A DNA stretch of 64,000 nt from Mediterraneibacter hominis (GTDB taxonomy: Bacteria > Bacillota > Clostridia > Lachnospirales > Lachnospiraceae). A program made the translations under genes and the position numbers. The stretch covers positions 248,001 through 312,000 of the forward strand of contig NZ_JACOPF010000001.1 in the NCBI RefSeq assembly GCF_014287475.1, in the 5' to 3' direction. This document shows, one piece after another, positions 57,728 to 64,000 of the stretch; within the stretch, counting starts at the first letter, position 1, and each line of letters opens with the position of its first letter. The notes under the pieces were generated by a model, which saw nothing but the letters and a program-made list of their open reading frames with translations, did no database searches and was not told the DNA's origin.

Positions 57728-59718
57728 GTAAGGTGTTCTATTTTAAACTGGCATTTACAAATTTGAAGAAAAACCATAAAACATATATCCCGTATCTTCT
57801 GACTTGTATTATCACGATTATGATGTTTTATTGCCTAAGTGCCGTTTCGAGAAATTCCGGTCTGGATCAGATGAACGGAAGTGAAAGTCTGAAATGGATT
57901 TTAAAATATGCAGTCTGGACAACAGGAATTTTTGCTGTGATATTTTTGTTCTATACAAATAGTTTCCTTATCAGGCAAAGGAAAAAAGAATTCGGTGTAT
58001 ATCAGGTTTTGGGGATGGACAAAAGGAACTTAATAAAAATGGAGATCTGTGAGACTGTTATTACGACAGTTATCGGTCTGACAGTAGGACTTTTACTGGG
58101 GATGCTGTTCGGCAAATTGATGTTTTTGCTTCTCTTAAAGGTGGTGCAGTTTCCAGTACCGCTTTCCTATTCGGTGGAGCCTGTGGCACTTCTGCAAGGA
58201 ACTCTTTTGTTTCTGGGGATTTTCGCGGCAACGCTTATTACGAATCTGTTTCAAGTAGGAAGGGTAAAACCGGTTGAACTGCTTAAAGGAGAAAGTATAG
58301 GAGAAAAGGAACCGAAAACAAAGTGGCTGCTTGTGCTGGTAGGAATCGTCACTCTTGCAGGGGGATATTATATTGCGCTTACGACAGAGGAACCACTGAC
58401 AGCGATTCCAAAGTTTTTTATAGCAGTTGTGCTGGTAATCATAGGTACCTACTGCATGTTTGTGGCAGGGAGTGTTGCTCTTTTAAAGACGCTGAAAAAG
58501 AAGAAGAAATATTACTACAAGACGAGGCATTTTATTTCGGTTTCTGGTATGATATACCGTATGAAACAAAATGCGGTAGGACTTGCAAACATCTGTATTA
58601 TGAGCACGGTTGTGTTGGTTCTGATAACCATGACGGTATCTTTATATGTGGGGATTGATGATGTGATAGCGACACGGTATCCTACAGATTTCAAGACAGA
58701 GATCTATATGCCTGAGGAAGGAGCGAAGGAGAGGGCAGACCAGATTGTAAAAGAAGAAGCTAAGACAGCGGATGTCATAATCAAGGATTTGGCAGAATAC
58801 ACATCTGGAAATCTGGCTTGTATGTTTGACGGCGGAAATGAGATAGTAGTAGATATGACGAAAGTAGATGAGAACTTTTCTACTTTGGCGGAGGAATACT
58901 GCCAGTTGATCTTACTTCCTGTTTCAGATTACAATGAGCTGGAGGGCACAGACGTGACACTTTCCGAGAATCAAGTTATGGTCTTTTCCTCCGGTTCTAA
59001 ACCATATACCGCAGATACGCTGAAGCTGGGAGAAAACATGTATGAAGTAAAAGAAAAATTAGACAGTATGCGGATAGAAGAAGGGACCATGTCTAATGTG
59101 ACCGGAAATATTTACGTGATTATGTCAGAAGAAACACAGATGGACAACCTGGTGCGGCAATACGGAATAGAAGGTGCCAATGCGTTAAGCTATAACATTG
59201 AATTTAATCTGGAAGGAAAAAAGGAAGCAGTAAGCAGCGCGATGAAAAAAATGGAAGGGAATATTTCTAACCAAATCGGAGAGAGCGCAAGGATAGAGAT
59301 CCGTGAAGAACACAAGGCGGATTTCCTGCAAATAGATGGAGGGTTTTTATTCCTGGGAATTTTTGTAGGATCTCTGTTTTTGATGGCGACTGTGCTGATT
59401 ATTTACTACAAACAAATTTCGGAAGGATACAGCGACAGGGACAGATACCAGATTATGCAGAAAGTAGGGATGGATAAACGGGAAGTTGTACGCTCTATAA
59501 AAAGCCAGGTTATGACGGTGTTTTTTTTGCCTCTTGCGGCGGCAGTGCTGCATTTGGGTGTCGCATTTAAATTGATGGCAAAGCTTTTGGAAATCATGTA
59601 TTTGACGAATGTTCCATTACTTGCCCTCTGTACAGGGGCAACGGTTCTGGTTTTCGTGGTATTTTATGTACTTGTATTTGCTGTGACCTCCAGAGAATAT
59701 TATAAAATTGTAAGATAA
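57724..59718 (+). CDS. FtsX-like ABC permease (BceB-like, GTG start)
   Basis: 664 aa beginning with GTG at 57724, overlapping the ATPase stop. About ten membrane helices: one pair and two near the N-terminus, a group of helices to about residue 305, then a large external domain (about 310-530; TRYPTDFKTEIYMPEEGAKERAD) and three C-terminal helices (about 540-660). This is the BceB plan, in which the external domain binds the peptide antibiotic or lipid II cycle intermediate and signals to the kinase. The drug cannot be named. Confidence 0.92.
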   Translation: MSKVFYFKLAFTNLKKNHKTYIPYLLTCIITIMMFYCLSAVSRNSGLDQMNGSESLKWILKYAVWTTGIFAVIFLFYTNSFLIRQRKKEFGVYQVLGMDKRNLIKMEICETVITTVIGLTVGLLLGMLFGKLMFLLLLKVVQFPVPLSYSVEPVALLQGTLLFLGIFAATLITNLFQVGRVKPVELLKGESIGEKEPKTKWLLVLVGIVTLAGGYYIALTTEEPLTAIPKFFIAVVLVIIGTYCMFVAGSVALLKTLKKKKKYYYKTRHFISVSGMIYRMKQNAVGLANICIMSTVVLVLITMTVSLYVGIDDVIATRYPTDFKTEIYMPEEGAKERADQIVKEEAKTADVIIKDLAEYTSGNLACMFDGGNEIVVDMTKVDENFSTLAEEYCQLILLPVSDYNELEGTDVTLSENQVMVFSSGSKPYTADTLKLGENMYEVKEKLDSMRIEEGTMSNVTGNIYVIMSEETQMDNLVRQYGIEGANALSYNIEFNLEGKKEAVSSAMKKMEGNISNQIGESARIEIREEHKADFLQIDGGFLFLGIFVGSLFLMATVLIIYYKQISEGYSDRDRYQIMQKVGMDKREVVRSIKSQVMTVFFLPLAAAVLHLGVAFKLMAKLLEIMYLTNVPLLALCTGATVLVFVVFYVLVFAVTSREYYKIVR

Positions 59719-59725
59719 AAAGAAT

Positions 59726-59831
59726 CATGGTATAATATGAGCACTTAGCGAGGTTTTTACGAGCTTAGTGCGAGTTATACCTGTTCCACTTGGCGAGGTA
59801 TTCCGCGAGCCTGGTAGACATGGTATAATAT
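59726..59831. repeat. tandem repeat block with two CATGGTATAATAT copies
   Basis: CATGGTATAATAT occurs at 59726-59738 and 59819-59831, 93 bases apart. Between them are two related imperfect palindromes: one at about 59742-59775 (CACTTAGCGAGG ... CGAGCTTAGTG) and one at about 59788-59817 (CACTTGGCGAGG ... GCGAGCCTGGTAG). Each repeat carries a TATAAT, so the copies could also act as promoters for the downstream gene at 59885. Confidence 0.6.
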
Positions 59832-59884
59832 ACCCACTTAAGCCGGAGAAGGCAAAAAATCAGGAAAAATAAGGAGAAAAAGAA

Positions 59885-61129
59885 ATGGGATTTCAATTAG
59901 AAATGAGTATTCCTGTGATGACTGTATTTTTTCAGGGATTGCTGAGCTTTTTTTCTCCCTGTGTGCTTCCGTTGGTTCCTTTATATTTGGGCTACCTCTC
60001 CGGTGGTGTTCAAGGAGAAAACGATTTTTCAAAGCACAGAGGAAAATTGTTGCTTCATACCATCTGTTTTGTCATTGGGATCAGTGTGTCCTTTTTCTTG
60101 ATGGGAGCAGGTGTTTCAGCAGCAGGCAGTTTTTTGCATGAACATCAGATACTCTTTGCAAGAGTGGGAGGTATTCTAATCATCTTGTTCGGGCTGTACC
60201 AGTTGGGTGCTTTTGGAAAGTCTAAAGTGCTGGGAAATGAACATCGTCTGCCAATTCATTTGGACAGGCTGACTATGTCTCCTCTGACAGCGCTTTTGTT
60301 TGGAGTCACCTTTAGTTTTGCCTGGACACCCTGTGTAGGTCCGGCTCTGGCTAGTGTCCTTGTGATGGCAGGAAGTGCGCAGACACAAGCGGCAGGTTTT
60401 CTGCTGATCGGTGTGTATACAGCAGGCTTTGTACTGCCGTTTCTGGCGGTAGGCTTGTTTACGGCAAAGGTGCTAAGCTTCTTTAAAAAGCATGGAAAGG
60501 CAGTGCGTTATACAGTAAAAGCCGGCGGTGTTTTAATGCTGTTGATGGGCTTGATGATGTTTACAGGAAAAATGAATGTTGTGACAGGGTATCTGTCGGG
60601 TACAGGTACAAAGCAGGAAACAAAGGCGGAAGAAAATACAGGGCAGGAGAAAAAAGAACAGAGAGAGAAACGGGCAGACTATGATTTTACTCTGCGGGAT
60701 CAATATGGAGAAGAACATACACTTTCTGAGTATAAGGGAAAAGTTGTGTTTTTAAACTTCTGGGCAACCTGGTGTCCTCCCTGTAAGGCAGAAATGCCAG
60801 ATATTCAGAAATTATATGAAGAATATGGAGAAAATGGAAAAGAAGCGGAGGTAGTGATTCTTGGAATCGCCGCCCCAGGTTATGGAAATGAGACCGATGA
60901 AGAGGAAATCAGACAATTTTTAGAAGAAAATGGGTATACTTACCCTGTAGTGATGGATTCCAGAGGGGAAGTCTTTGCACAGTATGGAATTACTGCTTAC
61001 CCGACTACCTTTATGATTGACAAAGAAGGGAACATTTTTGGGTATGTGCAGGGACAGCTTTCAGAAGATGTGATGCGAAGCATCATAAAACAGACGTTGG
61101 ACGGGAAAAAGAGCGGCAGCAGGAAATAA
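59885..61129 (+). CDS. CcdA-thioredoxin (TlpA-like) fusion protein
   Basis: 414 aa. N-terminal CcdA/DsbD-type membrane domain with about six helices (residues 10-235): FFSPCVLPLVPLYLGYLSGG holds the first redox Cys and SFAWTPCVGPALASV the second. A Glu/Lys-rich linker (about 240-260) leads to an external thioredoxin-like domain with FWATWCPPCKAEMPDIQ (C-x-x-C about 298-301) and YPTTFMIDKEGNIFG as the cis-Pro segment. It passes electrons across the membrane to external disulfides. AAGGAG precedes the ATG. Confidence 0.93.
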   Translation: MGFQLEMSIPVMTVFFQGLLSFFSPCVLPLVPLYLGYLSGGVQGENDFSKHRGKLLLHTICFVIGISVSFFLMGAGVSAAGSFLHEHQILFARVGGILIILFGLYQLGAFGKSKVLGNEHRLPIHLDRLTMSPLTALLFGVTFSFAWTPCVGPALASVLVMAGSAQTQAAGFLLIGVYTAGFVLPFLAVGLFTAKVLSFFKKHGKAVRYTVKAGGVLMLLMGLMMFTGKMNVVTGYLSGTGTKQETKAEENTGQEKKEQREKRADYDFTLRDQYGEEHTLSEYKGKVVFLNFWATWCPPCKAEMPDIQKLYEEYGENGKEAEVVILGIAAPGYGNETDEEEIRQFLEENGYTYPVVMDSRGEVFAQYGITAYPTTFMIDKEGNIFGYVQGQLSEDVMRSIIKQTLDGKKSGSRK

Positions 61130-61154
61130 ACGGAAGGAAAGAAAGGAGAAATGT

Positions 61155-61610
61155 ATGATCCGAAAATTAGAAAAGAAAGACAGGGAAGTATATATTAGAA
61201 TGGCGTATGATTTTTATCATTCTCCTGCAGTCCTGCATCCTATACCGGATGCATGTTTTGAAAGGACGTTTGAGGAATGCATGCGTCCGGAAGGATATGC
61301 AAGAGGATATATTCTTGAATGGGAAGGAAATACAGCGGGCTACGGACTGGTTTCAAAAAGCTATTCACAAGAAGCAGGAGGATATGTATACTGGCTGGAA
61401 GAGTTATATATTCTGGAGGCGTACCGGTCTAAGGGGCTGGGAAGTGAATTTTTGCGTTATGTAGAAGAAACAAAGGAACCTCAGGTGACAAGGCTGCGCC
61501 TGGAAGTGGAGGAGGAAAATGTAAGAGCAATTGCTTTATATAAACGATGTGGGTATGAAGTGCTGAAATATGTACAGATGGTAAAAGACAGCCAGAGGGA
61601 GGATGTATGA
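61155..61610 (+). CDS. GNAT family N-acetyltransferase
   Basis: 151 aa from the ATG at 61155 (GAAAGGAGAA upstream). IRKLEKKDREVYIRMAYDFYHSP at the start, YGLVSKSYSQEAGGYVYWLEELYILEAYRSKGLGSEFLRYVEE (about 63-105) with the acetyl-CoA loop R-S-K-G-L-G, and NVRAIALYKRCGYE at the end. Substrate unknown. Overlaps the cupin gene as ATGA. Confidence 0.92.
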   Translation: MIRKLEKKDREVYIRMAYDFYHSPAVLHPIPDACFERTFEECMRPEGYARGYILEWEGNTAGYGLVSKSYSQEAGGYVYWLEELYILEAYRSKGLGSEFLRYVEETKEPQVTRLRLEVEEENVRAIALYKRCGYEVLKYVQMVKDSQREDV

Positions 61611-61951
61611 CGAAAGCTGACGAACGAAAAACAGAGGCGATAGAGCGTGTAAATGGAGGAGCTGGTTTCGTTATTAAGGAAGCGCTCTTAGATGCAGCAC
61701 AACTGGGAGAGCACTGTAGTATGTTTTCAAGGGTGACTTTAAAGCCAGGATGTGAGTTAGGACATCACGAACACTATGGGGAGACCGAAGCCTATTACAT
61801 TCTTTCCGGATACGGCATGTATGAGGACGATGGAATAGCACATAAGGCGGAGCCGGGAGATGTATTTTTCTGTGAGAACGGCAGAGGACATGGTATGAAA
61901 AACAATGGGAAAGAAGATCTCATTTTTATTGCACTTATATTAAAGGTGTAA
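61607..61951 (+). CDS. cupin-domain protein
   Basis: 114 aa. Single conserved-barrel cupin: CELGHHEHYGETEAYYILSGYGMYEDDG holds the metal ligands H-H-E-H-x-x-x-E of cupin motif 1, and AEPGDVFFCENGRGHGMKNNG holds the motif 2 His. Such small cupins are isomerases, dioxygenases or sugar-binding proteins; no choice is possible here. Coupled to the GNAT gene, which may modify the same small molecule. Confidence 0.9.
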   Translation: MTKADERKTEAIERVNGGAGFVIKEALLDAAQLGEHCSMFSRVTLKPGCELGHHEHYGETEAYYILSGYGMYEDDGIAHKAEPGDVFFCENGRGHGMKNNGKEDLIFIALILKV

Positions 61952-62001
61952 TACGTGTATACAATCCGAACAGAATTTCTTCTATTCTGGCATTGCAAGA
62001 A

Positions 62002-62034
62002 ATACTACAATAATGCTATAATCTACTGTAGTAT
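62002..62034 (+). promoter_or_regulatory. TATAAT inside an ATACTACA/TGTAGTAT inverted repeat
   Basis: ATACTACA (62002-62009) and TGTAGTAT (62027-62034) are a perfect inverted repeat enclosing TATAAT (62017-62022). It is the only promoter-like element between the cupin gene and the DUF5717 gene. Related half sites occur before degV. Confidence 0.5.
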
Positions 62035-62096
62035 GTCAGCGTCAATGTTCTGGCGCTATGCCATGTCAAAAGAAGAAATATGAGTAGGTGACTGAC

Positions 62097-64000
62097 TTGA
62101 AGAATAAAATCAAACGATTTGCAAAGGGAGATTTTCATATTCCTCAGCCGGAAATCATATTTCCGGAAACACGGATTATCATGCGTGTCGGAGAGGGAGA
62201 AGAATACAGAGGAAGCTTTTCCCTGCAAAATGAAGGAGAAGGAACAATCAGAGGGCTTGTATATCCCTCTTCTTTTCGTGTGCATTGTGACGAGCAGGGA
62301 TTTGATGGAAATCCGGTAAATATTTATTATACATATGATGGGACGGGACTGGTTCCAGGACATGTAGAGCATGGCAAATTCACGATTGTCTGCAATGGCG
62401 GAGAGTTCGATATTGCATTTACTGCGATTATAGAAAAGCCGTTTGTTATGACAAGCTATGGGAAAGTACAGAGCCTGGAGGATTTTAAGAAGCTGGCTTT
62501 TAGAGACAGGGCTGAGGCTGAAAAGCTGTTCCGTTCCAGAGATTTCTATGAAATATTGAAATATGAGGATAAGCGGATTCAGGCTTTATATGACAATATG
62601 CGCAAATGGGAATTAAACCAGCATGCACTGGAGGAATTTCTTGTCGGCTGTAAACAGAAAGAAAAAATTTTTCTGACGTTGGAGGAAGAAAGTCGTGCCT
62701 TTATCTCTCTGGAGGAAGCCAGGAAAGAGACCTTTACCGTGAAAAAGAATACGTGGGGGTATCTGGAAATGGACGTGAGGGCAGAGGGAGACTTTCTTTC
62801 TGTAGAGCATACGCGGATCACGACAGAAGAATTTATCGGAAATTCCTACCGTTTGGAGTATTTTATTACAACTGAGAACCTGCATAATGGAAGTAATTTC
62901 GGACAGATCGTGCTGGAGACACCGTATGAAACCCTTTCTTATGAGATCGTGGTGGAGAAAAATGTAAAAAGAGATGAAGAATACAGAGCAGCAGATCAAG
63001 AGTTTGCAGGAATTATAAAAAGCTATTTAAACTATGAGGCGGGAAAGACAGATATCAATACATGGACGAAGGAGGCCTTGAAGCGGATTGAACATTTGCG
63101 TGATATAGACAGCAAAAATGAGGTGTATCTGCTGGTACATGCGCATATCTGCCTGCTTGGAAGGATGACGGAGGAGGCAAAATGGCTTTTAGAATCCTAT
63201 AATTACAATCGGTTTGCAATTGGCAAGGATGTAGAGATGAGTTCGTATTATCTCTACCTTACTACACTTTTAAGCAATGACAGTATCGGACAGCGCCGGG
63301 TAGCAGAGGAGCTTTCAAAATCCTATATGAAACATCCGGAGAGCTGGAAGATTTTATGTATGCTTGTGAATGTGGATTCAGAATACAAGATTTACAGCGA
63401 GAGACTGCGGGCATTAGAAAAACAGTTCTATGAAGAAAAATCCCACAGTATTTGGTTTTATCTGGAAGCGTTCAAGTGTTTCCGCGATAAAAGTTCCTCT
63501 CTGAAAAAGCTGGGAATGTTTGAAGTAAGAGTACTTTTCTTTGCAGTAAAATATAAGATGATGACGAAGGAATTGGCTCTTTATACTGCGAATCTTGCAA
63601 GTCAGTTAAAAACCTTTGACAGGCATCTTTATGATACATTGGTGCTGTCTTATGAGATGTATGAGGAATCGATGATTCTGACAGCTATCTGTACGCTTTT
63701 GATCAAAGGAAACCGTATGGAAAGTACCTATTTTAAATGGTATGAAAAGGCAGTAGAGTCAGAGTTAAAGATAGCACAGCTTTATGAGTACTATATGGCG
63801 GCAGCGGATCCACATTATTTCAACAAAGCTTTGCCGCGTTCTGTGTATTTATATTTTATGCATGGAAATAATCTGGACTATCACAAATGCGCATTTTTGT
63901 ATGCAAACTTAATTACATATGAAGATGAAGGAAGTGAAATCTATGCGCATTACCGTGATGAAATGGAGGCGTTTGCCTGGAACCAGTTGGATCGCAGACA
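62097..64000 (+). CDS. DUF5717-like large protein (3' end outside window)
   Basis: At least 634 residues, open to the window end. It starts with TTG at 62097 (AGGTG six bases upstream) or GTG at 62088. The start reads LKNKIKRFAKGDFHIPQPEIIFPETRIIM, followed by beta-rich segments (about 25-125 and 210-295) and then a long helical part with repeated short helices resembling tetratricopeptide-type packing. No signal peptide or membrane helix. This pattern matches the DUF5717 family of very large Lachnospiraceae proteins. Function unknown. Confidence 0.72.
   Translation, partial: MKNKIKRFAKGDFHIPQPEIIFPETRIIMRVGEGEEYRGSFSLQNEGEGTIRGLVYPSSFRVHCDEQGFDGNPVNIYYTYDGTGLVPGHVEHGKFTIVCNGGEFDIAFTAIIEKPFVMTSYGKVQSLEDFKKLAFRDRAEAEKLFRSRDFYEILKYEDKRIQALYDNMRKWELNQHALEEFLVGCKQKEKIFLTLEEESRAFISLEEARKETFTVKKNTWGYLEMDVRAEGDFLSVEHTRITTEEFIGNSYRLEYFITTENLHNGSNFGQIVLETPYETLSYEIVVEKNVKRDEEYRAADQEFAGIIKSYLNYEAGKTDINTWTKEALKRIEHLRDIDSKNEVYLLVHAHICLLGRMTEEAKWLLESYNYNRFAIGKDVEMSSYYLYLTTLLSNDSIGQRRVAEELSKSYMKHPESWKILCMLVNVDSEYKIYSERLRALEKQFYEEKSHSIWFYLEAFKCFRDKSSSLKKLGMFEVRVLFFAVKYKMMTKELALYTANLASQLKTFDRHLYDTLVLSYEMYEESMILTAICTLLIKGNRMESTYFKWYEKAVESELKIAQLYEYYMAAADPHYFNKALPRSVYLYFMHGNNLDYHKCAFLYANLITYEDEGSEIYAHYRDEMEAFAWNQLDRR

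Overview
The window reads as chromosomal DNA of a spore-forming member of the Clostridia, most likely a gut Lachnospiraceae. The grounds are low to moderate GC, strong Shine-Dalgarno sequences, the sporulation genes spoIIGA-sigE-sigG and cotJABC, a stand-alone Spo0A DNA-binding domain, paired cohesin-domain surface proteins and a DUF5717-type giant protein. Species cannot be fixed from the sequence alone. No phage, CRISPR array, rRNA operon or complete insertion sequence was seen.

Layout. 1-2158: end of a teichoic-acid D-alanylation locus (3' part of dltD, then an overlapping dltX-like microprotein), an AT-rich stretch without an intact gene, and a minus-strand Spo0A_C-domain protein. 2386-11050: one tightly packed, overlapping operon for a cell-wall glycan (two GT4, a GT2, a GT14, a flippase, a large membrane protein, a polyprenyl-phosphate GT2 and GtrA). 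11336-16552: a LytR-CpsA-Psr ligase and two secreted membrane-anchored proteins with cohesin-like domains, one of them also a glucosaminidase. 16866-20132: glmS and an HtrA-type protease. 20193-21568: tRNA-Pro and the cotJABC spore-coat operon. 21638-25879: two small minus-strand regulators, asnB and a RodA/FtsW protein. 26027-39104: degV, a small membrane protein, then a division/cell-wall (dcw) cluster mraZ-rsmH-ftsL-PBP-PBP-mraY-murD-ftsW-ftsQ-ftsZ that lacks murE, murF and murG. 39277-43460: spoIIGA-sigE, a beta-CASP nuclease, sigG. 43569-50203: a HAD phosphatase, a small acidic protein, a minus-strand FMN-binding-like protein, pth, mfd and a foldase lipoprotein. 50393-54807: minus-strand kinase-like, flavodiiron and padR-DUF1700-DUF4097 genes, with an ArsC/Spx-like gene on plus. 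55038-59718: a Bce-type two-component system and ABC transporter. 59885-64000: a CcdA-thioredoxin fusion, GNAT, cupin and the start of a DUF5717 protein.

How it works together. Most of the window serves the cell envelope: teichoic acid charging, glycan synthesis and attachment (LCP), peptidoglycan precursors (glmS, mraY, murD), polymerases and transpeptidases (two FtsW/RodA, two PBPs), division (ftsL, ftsQ, ftsZ), and an envelope-stress detoxification system (BceRSAB). The second theme is sporulation.

Regulatory DNA is unusually legible: seven TGG-type MraZ boxes at exact 10-bp steps over the mraZ promoter, a spoIIG-type promoter with a long 21-bp spacer and 0A boxes, a perfect BceR-type inverted repeat before bceA, and a strong divergent promoter pair at padR/bceR. 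A small palindromic repeat family with GTAACAGTTCAGCC ends occurs twice in full and once as a half copy that supplies the mfd stop codon.
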